This document shows, one piece after another, positions 28,501-40,229 of a DNA stretch of 64,000 nt. The DNA comes from Steromphala cineraria (taxonomy: Eukaryota > Mollusca > Gastropoda > Trochida > Trochidae), in NCBI GenBank assembly GCA_916613615.1, contig OU744727.1:19910093-19974092 (forward strand), given 5' to 3'. Position 1 is the first letter of the stretch. Every line of letters starts with the position of its first letter. The notes below the pieces were generated by a model. That model did no database searches, was not told the DNA's origin, and was given only the letters and a program-made list of their open reading frames with translations. A program made the position numbers and the translations under genes.

Positions 28501-31500
28501 GTTCCCACGATGGAATTTTCTTAATATGGCTTGGATATGTACGAAAATGAGCTCAAATGTACACAAAAATAAATGCTATCTGCTGGTGCCAACCAATCTT
28601 CTCACAGATTTCAGCTTTTGTATAATTGGCTTTAGATGCGACCTTAATGTACAGTTGAGCAGATATTGTCAAAATTGTTCCCACGATGGAATTTTTTTAA
28701 TATGGCTTGAATATGCACCAAAATGAGCTCAAATGTACACAAAAATAAATGCTATCTGCTGGTGCCAAACAATCTTCTCACAGATTTTTAGCTTTTGTAT
28801 AATTGGCTTTAGATGAGACCTTAATGTACAGTTGAGCAGATATTGTCCAAATTGTTCCCACCATGGAATTTTCTTTATATGGCTTGGATATGCACCAACA
28901 TGAGCTCAAATGTACCCAAAAATAAATGCTATCAGCTGGTGGCAAGCAATCTTCTCACAGATTTTTAGCTTTTGCATAATTGGCTTTAGATGCGACCTTA
29001 ATGTACAGTTGAGCAGATATTGTCAAAATTGTTCCCACGATGGAATTTTCTTAATATGGCTTGGATATGCACCAAAATGAGCTCAAATGTACACACAAAT
29101 AAATGCTATCTGCTGGTGCCAACCAATCTTCTCACAGATTTTTAGCTTTTGTATAATTGGCTTTAGATGCGACCTTAATGTACAGTTGAGCAGATATTGT
29201 CCAAATTGTTCCCACTATGGAACTTTCTTAATATGGCTTGGATATGCACCAACATGAGCTCAAATGTACACAAAAATGAATGCTATCTGCTGGTGTCAAC
29301 CAATCTTCTCACAGATTTTTAGCTTTTGTATAATTGGCTTTAGATGCGACCTCAATGTACAGTTGAGCAGATATTGTCAAAATTGTTCCCACGATGGAAT
29401 TTTCTTAATATGGCTTGGATATGTACCAAAATGAGCTCAAATGTACACAAAAATAAATGCTATCTGCTGGTGCCAACCAATCTTCTCACAGATTTCAGCT
29501 TTTGTATAATTGGCTTTAGATGCGACCTTAATGTACAGTTGAGCAGATATTGTCAAAATTGTTCCCACGATGGAATTTTTTTAATATGGCTTGAATATGC
29601 ACCAAAATGAGCTCAAATGTACACAAAAAGAAATGCTATCCGCTGGTGCCAAACAATCTTCTCACAGATTTTTAGCTTTTGTATAATTGACTTTAGATGA
29701 GACCTTAATGTACAGTTGAGCAGATATTGTCAAAATTGTTCCCACCATGGAATTTTCTTAATATGGCTTGGATAAGCACAAAAAAAGCTCAGATGTACAC
29801 ACAAATAAATGCTATCTTCTGGTGTCAAAAAATTTTCTCACAGATTTTTAGTTTTTGTATAATTGGCTTTAGATGCGACCTTAATGTACAGTTGAGCGGA
29901 TATTGTCAAAATTGTTCCTACGATGGAATTTTCTTAATATGGCTTGGATATGCACCAAAATGAGCTCAAATATACACAAAAATAAATGCTATCTGCTGGT
30001 GCCAACCAATCGTCTCACAGATTTTTAGTTTTTGTATAATTTGTTTAGATGCTACCTCAATATACAGTTGAGCAGATATTGTCAAAATTGTTCCCACGAT
30101 GGAATTTTCTTAATATGGCTTGGATATGCACCAAAATAAGCTCAAATATACACAAAAATAAATGCTATCTGCTGGTGCCAACCAATCTTCTCACAGATTT
30201 TTAGCTTTTGTATAATTGGCTTTAGATGCGACCTTAATGTACAGTTGAGCAGATATTGTCAAAATTGTTCCTACGATTGAATTTTCTTAATATGGCTTGG
30301 ATATGCACCAAAATGAGCTCAAATGTACACAAAAATAAATGCTATCTGCTGGTGCCAACCAATCGTCTCACAGATTTTTAGTTTTTGTATAATTGGTTTA
30401 GATGCTACCTCAATATACAGTTGAGCAGATATTGTCAAAATTGTTCCCACGATGGAATTTTCTTAATATGGCTTGGATATGCACCAAAATGAGCTCAAAT
30501 ATACACAAAAATAAATGCTATCTGCTGGTGCCAATAAATCTTCTCACCGATTTTTAGTTTTTGTATAATTGGCTTTAGATGTGACTTTATGTACAGTTGA
30601 GCAGATATTGTCCAAATTGTTCCCACATTGGAACTTTCTTAATATGGCTTGGATATGCACCAAAATGAGCTCAAATGTACACAAAAATAAATGCCATCTG
30701 CTGGTGCCAACAAATCTTCTCACAGATTTTTAGCTTTTTGTATAATTGGCTTTAGATGTGACTTTGTGTATTGTTGAGCAGATATTGTCAAAATTGTTCC
30801 CACGATGATATTTTCTTAATATGGCTTGCATATGCACCAAAATGAGCTCAAATATACACAAAAATAAATGCTATCTGCTGGTGCCAACCAATCTTCTCAC
30901 AGATTTTTAGCTTTTGAATAATTGGCTTTAGATGCGACCTTAATGTACAGTTGAGCAGATATTGTCCAAATTGTTCCCACGATGGAATTTTCTTAATATG
31001 GCTTGGATATGCACCAACATGAGCTCAAATGTACCCAAAAATAAATGCTATCAGCTGGTGCCAACCAATCTTCTCACAGATTTTTAGCTTTTGTATAATT
31101 GGCTTTAGATGCGACCTTAATGTACAGTTGAGCAGATATTGTCAAAATTGTTCCCACGATGGAATTTTCTTAATATGGCTTGGATAAGCACCAAAAAAGC
31201 TCAGATGTACACAAAAATAAATGCTATCTGCTGGTGTCAACAAATTTTCTCACAGATTTTTAGTTTTTGTATAATTGGCTTTAGATGCGACCTTAATGTA
31301 CAGTTGAGCAGATATTGTCAAAATTGTTCCCACGATGGAATTTTCTTAATATGGCTTGGATATGAACCAAAATGAGCTCAAATATACACAAAAATAAATG
31401 CTATCTGCTGATGCCAACCAATCTTCTCAAAGATTTTTAGTTTTTGTATAATTGGTTTAGATGCTACCTTAATAGACAGTTGAGCTGATATTGTCCAAAT

Positions 31501-31990
31501 TGATCCCACGATGGAATTTTCTTAATATGGCTTGGATATGCACCAAAATGAGCTCAAATATACACAAAAATATATGCTATCTGCTGGTGCCAACCAATCT
31601 TCTCACAGATTTTTAGTTTTTGTATAATTGGCTTTAGATGTGACTTTATGTACAGTTGAGCAGATATTGTCAAAATTGTCCCCACAATGGAATTTTCTTA
31701 ATATGGCTTGGATATGCACCAAAATGAGCTCAAATGGACACAAAAATAAATGCTATCTGCTGGTGCCAACCAATCTTCTCACAGATTTTTAGTTTTTGTA
31801 TAATTGGCTTTAGATGCGACCTTTATGTACAGTTGAGCAGATATTGTCAAAATTGTTCCCACGATGGAATTTTCTTAATATGGCTTGGATATGAACCAAA
31901 ATGAGCTCAAATATACACAAAAACAAATGCTATCTGCTGGTGCCAACCAATCTTCTCACAGATTTTTAGTTTTTGTATAATTGGTTTAGA
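16576..31990 (+). repeat. Four successive long higher-order units of 3.7-5.7 kb
   Basis: The marker TTTGTGTATTGTTGAG occurs at about 17,496, 21,207, 25,095 and 30,763, spaced 3,711, 3,888 and 5,668 bp. Long colinear runs support the units. Sequence at 19,640-20,760 recurs at 22,822-23,942 (offset 3,182) and at 28,490-29,610 (offset 8,850), and 22,822-25,500 recurs at 28,490-31,100 (offset 5,668). Offsets differ by whole monomers: the first unit has an extra trimer (TGTGACTTTATG at 18,906 and 19,435), the third an internal 1,242-bp duplication, and the fourth lacks about 543 bp holding the oligo(A) monomer. Unequal exchange between misaligned monomers accounts for all of these. Confidence 0.85.
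25525..28012 (+). repeat. 1,242-bp (7-monomer) tandem duplication in family A
   Basis: Copy one is about 25,525-26,766 and copy two about 26,767-28,012. The order is the same in both: oligo(A) run (starting 25,550 and 26,792), CTCGAATG, TTTTAAC with CATGCAACC, CAGATGTTCAGC, GATAAGCACCAAAAAAGC, GGATATGAACC, CTGATGCC with CTCAAAGATT, TAATAGACAG, TGTGACTTTATG and AATGGAC, ending in a GCGACCTTTATGTACAG monomer. Copy two has a second A-run of 11 at about 27,857 where copy one reads ACACAAAAATAAATG. Part of the unit also recurs at 31,139-31,900. Confidence 0.85.
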
Positions 31991-32040
31991 TGCGACCTTT
32001 ATGTAGAGTTGAGCAGATATTGTCATTATTTTCCCTACGA
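31980..32040 (+). other. Junction between satellite families A and B
   Basis: The monomer at about 31,810-31,980 is A-type: GTACAG, GTCAAAATTG, CCCACGATGG, TGAGCTC. It continues into ATTGGTTTAGATG, an A-type one-base deletion allele, and then at once into GCGACCTTTATGTAGAG and GTCATTATTTTCC, which are B-type. The switch lies between about 31,986 and 32,000, inside one monomer and in register, with no inserted sequence. This looks like a homologous crossover or amplification edge. An assembly join between two similar arrays would look the same. Confidence 0.85.
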
Positions 32041-32784
32041 TGAAATTTTCTTAATATGGCTTGCATATGCACCAAAATGGTCTCAAATGAACACAAAAAT
32101 AAATGCTATCTGCTGGTGCCAACCATTCTTTTCACAGATTTTTAGTTTTTGTATAATTGGCTTTAGATGCGACCTTTATGTAGAGTTGAGCAGATATTGT
32201 CATTATTTTCCCTACGATGAAATTTTCTTAATATGGCTTGCATATGCACCAAAATGGGCTCAAATGTACACAAAATCAATGCTCTCTGCTGGTGCCAAAC
32301 AATCTTCTCACAGACTTTGAGTTTTTGTGTAATTGGCTTTAGATGCGACCTTTATGTAGAGTTGAGCAGATATTGTCATTATTTTCCCTACGATGAAATT
32401 TTCTTAATATGGCTTGGATATGCACCAAAATGGGCTCAAATGTACAAAAAAAAATGTTATCTGCTGGTGCCAACCAATCTTCTCACAGATTTTAAGTTTT
32501 AGTATAATTGGCTTTAGATGCGACCTTTATGTAGAGTTGAGCAGATATTGTCATTATTTTCCCTACGATGAAATTTTCTTAATATGGCTTGGATATGCAC
32601 CAAAATGGACTCAAATGTACACAAAAATAAATGCTATCTGCTGGTGCCAACCAATCTTCTCACAGATTTTTAGTTTTTGTATAATTGGCTTTAGATGCGA
32701 CCTTTATGTAGAGTTGAGCAGATATTGTCATTATTTTCCCTACGATGAAATTTTCTTAATATGGCTTGGATATGCACCAAAATG
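31991..32784 (+). repeat. First family B monomers after the junction
   Basis: Four to five B monomers follow the junction. They include a TGCATATGC form, an AACACAAAAATAAATG form with CCATTCTTTTCAC, a one-base-short ACACAAAATCAATGCTC monomer at about 32,270, and a TACAAAAAAAAATG form near 32,444. Close relatives of the ATCAATGCTC monomer appear at about 44,300, 44,830 and 48,905, so the junction-proximal sequence is an ordinary part of family B. Confidence 0.8.
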
Positions 32785-33676
32785 GGCTCAAATTTACACA
32801 AAAATAAATGCTATCTGCTGGTGCCAACCAATCTTCTCACAGATTTTTAGTTTTTGTATAATTGGCTTTAGATGCGACCTTTAAGTTGAGTTGAGCAGAT
32901 ATTGTCATTATTTTCCCTACGATGAAATATTCTTAATATGGTTTAGATATGCACCAAAATGGGCTCAAATGTACACAAACACAAATGCTATCTGCTGGTG
33001 CCAACCAATCTTCTCACAGATTTTTAGTTTTTGTATAATTGGCTTTAGATGCGACATTTATGTAGAGTTGAGCAGATATTGTCATTATTTTCCCTACGTT
33101 GAAATTTTCTTAATATGGCTTGGATATGCACCAAAATGGGCTCAAATGTACACAAAAATAAATGCTATCTGCTGGTGCCAACAAATCTTCTCACAGATTT
33201 TTAGTTTTTGTATAATTGGCTTTAGATGCGACCTTTAAGTTGAGTTGAGCAGATATTGTCATTATTTTCCCTACGATAAAATTTTCTTAATATGGCTTGG
33301 ATATGCACCAAAATGGGCTCAAATGTATACAAAAATCAATGCTATCTGCTTGTGCCAACCAATCTTCTCACAGACTTTGAGTTTTTGTAAAATTGGCTTT
33401 AGATGCGACCTTTATGTAGAGTTGAGCAAATATTGTCATTATTGTCCCTACGATGAAATTTTCTTAATATGGCTTGGATATGCACCAAAATGGGCTCAAA
33501 TGTACACAAAAATAAATGCTATCTGCTGGTGCCAACAAATCTTCTCACAGATTTTTAGTTTTTGCAAAATTGGCTTTAGATGCGACCTTTATGTACAGTT
33601 GAGCAGATATTGTCATTATTTTCCCTACGATAAAATTTTCTTAATATGGCTTGGATATGCACCAAAATGAGCTCAA

Positions 33677-34909
33677 ATGTACACAAAAATAAATGCTATC
33701 TGCTGGTGCCAACCAATCTTCTCACAGATTTTTAGTTTTAGTATAATTGGCTTTAGATGCGACCTTTATGTAGAGTTGAGCAGATATTGTCATTATTTTC
33801 CCTATGATGAAATTTTCTTAATATGGCTTGGATATGCACCAAAATGGGCTCAAATGTACACAAAAATAAATGCTATCTGCTGGTGCCAACCAATCTTCTC
33901 ACAGATTTTTAGTTTTTGTAAAATTGGCTTTAGATGCGACCTTTATGTAGAGTTGAGCAGATATTGTCATTATTTTCCCTACGATAAAATTTTCTTAATA
34001 TGGCTTGGATATGCACCAAAATGGGCTCAAATGAACACAAAAATAAATGCTATCTGCTGGTGCCAACCATTCTTTTCACAGATTTTTAGTTTTTGTATAA
34101 TTGGCTTTAGATGCGACCTTTATGTAGAGTTGAGCAGATATTGTCATTATTTTCCCTACGATGAAATTTTCTTAATATGGCTTGGATATGCACCAAAATG
34201 GGCTCAAATGTACACAAAAATAAATGCTATCTGCTGGTGCCAACCAATCTTCTCACAGATTTTTAGTTTTTGTATAATTGGCTTTAGATGCGACCTTTAT
34301 GTAGAGTTGAGAAGATATTGTCATTATTTTCCCTACGATGAAATTTTCTTAATATGGCTTGCATATGCACCAAAATGGACTCAAATGTACACAAAAATAA
34401 ATGCTATCTGCTGGTGCCAACCAATCTTCTCACAGATTTTTAGTTTTTGTATAATTGGCTTTAGATGCGACCTTTATGTAGAGTTGAGCAGATATTGTCA
34501 TTATTTTCCCTACGATGAAATTTTCTTAATATGGCTTGGATATGCACCAAAATGGGCTCAAATGTACACAAAAATAAATGCTATCTGCTGGTGCCAACCA
34601 ATCTTCTCACAGATTTTTAGTTTTTGTATAATTGGCTTTAGATGCGACCTTTATGTAGAGTTGAGCAGATATTGTCATTATTTTCCCTACGATGAAATTT
34701 TCTTAATATGGCTTGGATATGCACCAAAATGGGCTCAAATGTACACAAAAATAAATGCTATCTGCTGGTGCCAACCAATCTTCTCACAGATTTTTAGTTT
34801 TTGTATAATTGGCTTTAGATGCGACCTTTGTGTAGAGTTGAGCAGATATTGTCATTATTTTCCCTACGATGAAATTTTCTTAATATGGCTTGGATATGCA
34901 CCAAAATGA
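33677..34909 (+). other. Open run through seven B monomers (410 codons), not coding
   Basis: The frame opens after a TGAGCTC (TGA at 33,668) and closes at the next TGAGCTC (TGA at 34,907), so both limits are set by the A-like stop allele in two B monomers. Between them all monomers are 177 bp with TGG. The homologous stretch at 37,394-38,680 is open for 428 codons but ends differently, at TCTAGCAG where TCTCACAG is usual. The same repeats therefore give different lengths in each copy, against selection on a protein. Confidence 0.8.
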
Positions 34910-35016
34910 GCTCAAATGTACACAAAAATAAATGCTATCTGCTGGTGCCAACCAATCTTCTCACAGATTTTTAGTTTTTGTATAATTGGCTTTAGATGCG
35001 ACCTTTTTGTACATTT

Positions 35017-35045
35017 TAGCAGATACTAACATTATTGTTTCTACG
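35017..35045 (+). repeat. Stop-bearing TACTAAC monomer subtype of family B (first copy)
   Basis: The B consensus TATTGTCATTATTTTCCC is replaced by TACTAACATTATTGTTTC, usually after TTGTACATTTGAGCAG. I count 21 copies, the first here and the last near 62,640; four lie before 46 kb and seventeen after. Monomers near 35,715, 39,608, 47,392 and 59,605 carry only the upstream half (TTGTACATTTGAGCAG) with a normal downstream half, so the two halves can separate. The TAA ends the open frame of family B wherever it occurs. Confidence 0.85.
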
Positions 35046-37393
35046 ATGAAATTTTCTTAATATGGCTTGGATATGCACCAAAATGGGCTCAAATGTACAA
35101 CAAAAATAAATGCTATCTGCCCGTGCCAACCAATCTTCTCACAGATTTTTAGTTTTTGTATAATTGGCTTTAGATGCGACCTTTATGTAGAGTTGAGCAG
35201 ATATTGTCATTATTTTCCCTACGATGAAATTTTCTTAATATGGCTTGGATATGCACAAAAATGGGCTCAAATGTACACAAAAATCAATGCTATCTGCTGG
35301 TGCCAACCAATCTTCTTACAGACTTTGAGTTTTTGTATAATTGGCTTTAGATGCGACCTTTATGTAGAGTTGAGCAGATATTGTCATTATTGTCCCTACG
35401 ATGAAATTTTTTTAATATGTCTTGGATATGCACCAAAATGGGCTCAAATGTACAACAAAAATAAATGCTATCTGCCCGTGCCAACCAATCTTCTCACAGA
35501 TTTTTAGTTTTTGTATAATTGGCTTTAGATGCGACCTTTATGTAGAGTTGAGCAGATATTGTCATTATTTTCCCTACGATGAAATTTTCTTAATATGGCT
35601 TGGATATGCACCAAAATGGACTCAAATGTACACAAAAATAAATGCTATCTGCTGGTGCCAACCAATCTTCTCACAGGTTTTTAGTTTTTGTATAATTGGC
35701 TTTAGATGCGACCTTGTTGTACATTTGAGCAGATATTGTCATTATTGTCCCTACGATGAAATTTTCTTAATATGGCTTTGATATGCACCAAAATGGGCTC
35801 AAATGTACACAAAAATAAATGCTATCTGCTGGTGCCACCCAATCTTCTCACAGATTTTTAGTTTTTGTAAAATTGGCTTTGGATGCGACCTTTATGTAGA
35901 GTTGAGCAGATATTGTCATTATTTTCCCTACGATAAAATGTTTTTAATATGGCTTGGATATGCACCAAAATGGGCTCAAATGTACACAAAAATAAATGGT
36001 ATCTGCTGGTGCCAACCAATCTTCTCACAGATTTTTAGTTTTAGTATAATTGGCTTTAGATGCGACCTTTATGTAGAGTTGAGCAGATATTGTCATTAAT
36101 TTCCCTACGATGAAATTTTCTTAATATGGCTTGGATATGCACCAAAATGGGCTCAAATGTACACAAAAATAAATGCTATCTGCCCGTGCCAACCAATCTT
36201 CTCACAGATTTTTAGTTTTTGTATAATTGGCTTTAGATGCGACCTTTATGTAGAGTTGAGCAGATATTTTCATTATTGTCCCTACGATGAAATTTTCTTA
36301 ATATGGCTTGGATATGCACCAAAATGGGCTCAAATTTACACAAAAATAAATGCTATCTGCTGGTGCCAACCAATCTTCTCACAGATTTTTAGTTTTTGTA
36401 TAATTGGCTTTAGATGCGACCTTTAAGTTGAGTTGAGCAGATATTGTCATTATTTTCCCTACGATGAAATATTCTTAATATGGTTTAGATATGCACCAAA
36501 ATGGGCTCAAATGTACACAAACACAAATGCTATCTGCTGGTGCCAACCAATCTTCTCACAGATTTTTAGTTTTTGTATAATTGGCTTTAGATGCGACCTT
36601 TATGTAGAGTTGAGAAGATATTGTCATTATTTTCCCTACGATGAAATTTTCTTAATATGGCTTGCATATGCACCAAAATGGACTCAAATGTACACAAAAA
36701 TAAATGCTATCTGCTGGTGCCAACCAATCTTCTCACAGATTTTTAGTTTTTGTATAATTGGCTTTAGATGCGACATTTATGTAGAGTTGAGCAGATATTG
36801 TCATTATTTTCCTTACGTTGAAATTTTCTTAATATGGCTTGGATATGCACCAAAATGGGCTCAAATGTACACACAAATAAATGCTATCTGCCCGTGCCAA
36901 CCAATCTTCTCACAGATTTTTAGTTTTTGTATAATTGGCTTTAGATGCGACCTTTATGTAGAGTTGAGCAGATATTGTCATTATTTTCCCTACGATAAAA
37001 TTTTCTTAATATGGCTTGGATATGCACCAAAATGGGCTCAAATGTTAAAAAATCAATGCTATCTGCTGGTGCCAACCAATCTTCTCACAGACTTTGAGTT
37101 TTTGTAAAATTGGCTTTAGATGCGACCTTTATGTAGAGTTGAGCAAATATTGTCATTATTGTCCCTACGATGAAATTTTCTTAATATGGCTTGGATATGC
37201 ACCAAAATGGGCTCAAATGTACACAAAAATAAATGCTATCTGCTGGTGCCAACAAATCTTCTCACAGATTTTTAGTTTTTGCAAAATTGGCTTTAGATGC
37301 GACCTTTATGTACAGTTGAGCAGATATTGTCATTATTTTCCCTACGATGAAATTTTCTTAATATGGCTTGGATATGCACCAAAATGAGCTCAA

Positions 37394-38680
37394 ATGTACA
37401 CAAAAATAAATGCTATCTGCTGGTGCCAACCAATCTTCTCACAGATTTTTAGTTTTAGTATAATTGGCTTTAGATGCGACCTTTATGTAGAGTTGAGCAG
37501 ATATTGTCATTATTTTCCCTATGATGAAATTTTCTTAATATGGCTTGGATATGCACCAAAATGGGCTCAAATGTACACAAAAATAAATGCTATCTGCTGG
37601 TGCCAACCAATCTTCTCACAGATTTTTAGTTTTTGTAAAATTGACTTTAGATGCGACCTTTATGTAGAGTTGAGCAGATATTGTCATTATTTTCCCTACG
37701 ATAAAATTTTCTTAATATGGCTTGGATATGCACCAAAATGGGCTCAAATGAACACAAAAATAAATGCTATCTGCTGGTGCCAACCATTCTTTTCACAGAT
37801 TTTTAGTTTTTGTATAATTGGCTTTAGATGCGACCTTTATGTAGAGTTGAGCAGATATTGTCATTATTTTCCCTACGATGAAATTTTCTTAATATGGCTT
37901 GGATATGCACCAAAATGGGCTCAAATGTACACAAAAATAAATGCTATCTGCTGGTGCCAACCAATCTTCTCACAGATTTTTAGTTTTTGTATAATTGGCT
38001 TTAGATGCGACCTTTATGTAGAGTTGAGCAGATATTGTCATTATTTTCCCTACGATGAAATTTTCTTAATATGGCTTGGATATGCACCAAAATGGGCTCA
38101 AATGTACACAAAAAAATATGCTATCTGCTGGTGCCAACCAATCTTCTCACAGATTTTTAGTTTTTGTATAATTGGCTTTAGATGCGACCTTTATGTAGAG
38201 TTGAGCAGATATTGTCATTATTTTCCCTACGATGAAATTTTCTTAATATGGCTTGGATATGCACCAAAATGGGCTCAAATGTACACAAAAATAAATGCTA
38301 TCTGCTGGTGCCAACCAATCTTCTCACAGATTTTTAGTTTTTGTATAATTGGCTTTAGATGCGACCTTTATGTAGAGTTGAGCAGATATTGTCATTATTT
38401 TCCCTACGATGAAATTTTCTTAATATGGCTTGGATATGCACCAAAATGGGCTCAAATGTACACAAAAATAAATGCTATCTGCTGGTGCCAACCAATCTTC
38501 TCACAGATTTTTAGTTTTTGTATAATTGGCTTTAGATGCGACCTTTATGTAGAGTTGAGAAGATATTGTCATTATTTTCCCTACGATGAAATTTTCTTAA
38601 TATGGCTTGCATATGCACCAAAATGGGCTCAAATGTACACACAAATAAATGCTATCTGCTGGTGCCAACCAATCTTCTAG
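37394..38680 (+). other. Open run in second copy of the large duplication (428 codons), not coding
   Basis: This is the duplicate of 33,677-34,909 with one extra monomer and a different end. A CAC-to-TAG-type change (TTCTAGCAG near 38,677) stops the frame early, before the TGAGCTC at 38,801. The TTCTAGCAG allele recurs at about 45,400, 45,570, 45,930, 46,107, 46,283, 47,877, 49,647 and 53,010, so it is a spreading sequence variant. Confidence 0.8.
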
Positions 38681-40229
38681 CAGATTTTTAGTTTTTGTAT
38701 AATTGGCTTTAGATGCGACCTTTGTGTAGAGTTGAGCAGATATTGTCATTATTTTCCCTACGATGAAATTTTCTTAATATGGCTTGGATATGCACCAAAA
38801 TGAGCTCAAATGTACACAAAAATAAAAGCTATCTGCTGGTGCCAACCAATCTTCTCACAGATTTTTAGTTTTTGTATAATTGGCTTTAGATGCGACCTTT
38901 TTGTACATTTGAGCATATACTAACATTATTGTTTCTACGATGAAATTTTCTTAATATGGCTTGGATATGCACCAAAATGGGCTCAAATGTACAACAAAAA
39001 TAAATGCTATCTGCCCGTGCCAACCAATCTTCTCACAGATTTTTAGTTTTTGTATAATTGGCTTAAGATGCGACCTTTATGTAGAGTTGAGCAGATATTG
39101 TCATTATTTTCCCTACGATGAAATTTTCTTAATATGGCTTGGATATGCACAAAAATGGGCTCAAATGTACACAAAAATCAATGCTATCTGCTGGTGCCAA
39201 CCAATCTTCTTACAGACTTTGAGTTTTTGTATAATTGGCTTTAGATGCGACCTTTATGTAGAGTTGAGCAGATATTGTCATTATTGTCCCTACGATGAAA
39301 TTTTCTTAATATGTCTTGGATATGCACCAAAATGGGCTCAAATGTACAACAAAAATAAATGCTATCTGCCCGTGCCAACCAATCTTCTCACAGATTTTTA
39401 GTTTTTGTATAATTGGCTTTAGATGCGACCTTTATGTAGAGTTGAGCAGATATTGTCATTATTTTCCCTACGATGAAATTTTCTTAATATGGCTTGGATA
39501 TGCACCAAAATGGACTCAAATGTACACAAAAATAAATGCTATCTGCTGGTGCCAACCAATCTTCTCACAGGTTTTTAGTTTTTGTATAATTGGCTTTAGA
39601 TGCGACCTTGTTGTACATTTGAGCAGATATTGTCATTATTGTCCCTACGATGAAATTTTCTTAATATGGCTTTGATATGCTCCAAAATGGGCTCAAATGT
39701 ACACAAAAATAAATGCTATCTGCTGGTGCCACCCAATCTTCTCACAGATTTTTAGTTTTTGTAAAATTGGCTTTGGATGCGACCTTTATGTAGAGTTGAG
39801 CAGATATTGTCATTATTTTCCCTACGATAAAATGTTTTTAATATGGCTTGGATATGCACCAAAATGGGCTCAAATGTACACAAAAATAAATGGTATCTGC
39901 TGGTGCCAACCAATCTTCTCACAGATTTTTAGTTTTAGTATAATTGGCTTTAGATGCGACCTTTATGTAGAGTTGAGCAGATATTGTCATTAATTTCCCT
40001 ACGATGAAATTTTCTTAATATGGCTTGGATATGCACCAAAATGGGCTCAAATGTACACAAAAATAAATGCTATCTGCCCGTGCCAACCAATCTTCTCACA
40101 GATTTTTAGTTTTTGTATAATTGGCTTTAGATGCGACCTTTATGTAGAGTTGAGCAGATATTTTCATTATTGTCCCTACGATGAAATTTTCTTAATATGG
40201 CTTGGATATGCACCAAAATGGGCTCAAAT

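Larger units (their letters stand above)
1..31990 (+). repeat. Satellite family A, diverse and higher-order organised
   Basis: Monomers of the left half share TGAGCTC (an 8-bp palindrome TGAGCTCA with its flank), CTTAATGTACAG and GTCAAAATTG followed by TTCCCACGATGG. Length alternates between 176 and 177 bp because three common subtypes each lack one base: GGTTTAGATGCTACC instead of GGCTTTAG, ATTTCAGC instead of ATTTTTAGC, and TGTGACTTTATG instead of TGCGACCTTAATG. Other subtypes carry GATAAGCACC with AAAAAAGCTCAG, or an oligo(A) run. Subtypes recur in a fixed order over hundreds to thousands of bases, which defines nested higher-order repeats. The TGA in almost every monomer and the mixed lengths keep all frames short, so nothing here is coding. 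Confidence 0.95.
32785..40229 (+). repeat. Tandem duplication of a ~3.5-3.9 kb (20-22 monomer) unit in family B
   Basis: Copy one is about 32,785-36,332 and copy two about 36,333-40,229. The rare CAAATTTACAC state marks both starts (32,791 and 36,333), and the TACTAAC monomer lies at 35,022 and 38,917. Offset grows in steps of one monomer along the unit: about 3,542 bp at the left end, 3,717 bp from about 33,340 and 3,894 bp after about 34,900. Copy two has therefore gained two monomers, one near 36,600 (GAGAAGATATT) and one near 38,110 (AAAAAAATATGC). Otherwise the copies are nearly identical over about 3.5 kb. This is the clearest large tandem duplication in family B. Confidence 0.9.

Noticed and set aside
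33677..34909. Long plus-strand ORFs in the right half as a family of repeat proteins
   Set aside because: They arise wherever consecutive monomers are 177 bp with TGG instead of TGA. Ends are set by sporadic alleles (TGAGCTC, TACTAAC, TTCTAGCAG, one-base indels), duplicate copies have different lengths, and substitutions mostly change the amino acid. There is no distinct promoter or unique 5' or 3' sequence.
35017..35045. Functional intron branch point at TACTAAC
   Set aside because: The heptamer matches the yeast consensus, but no AG acceptor follows at a suitable distance after a pyrimidine tract, and there is no gene to splice. Kept only as a low-weight remark within the subtype finding.
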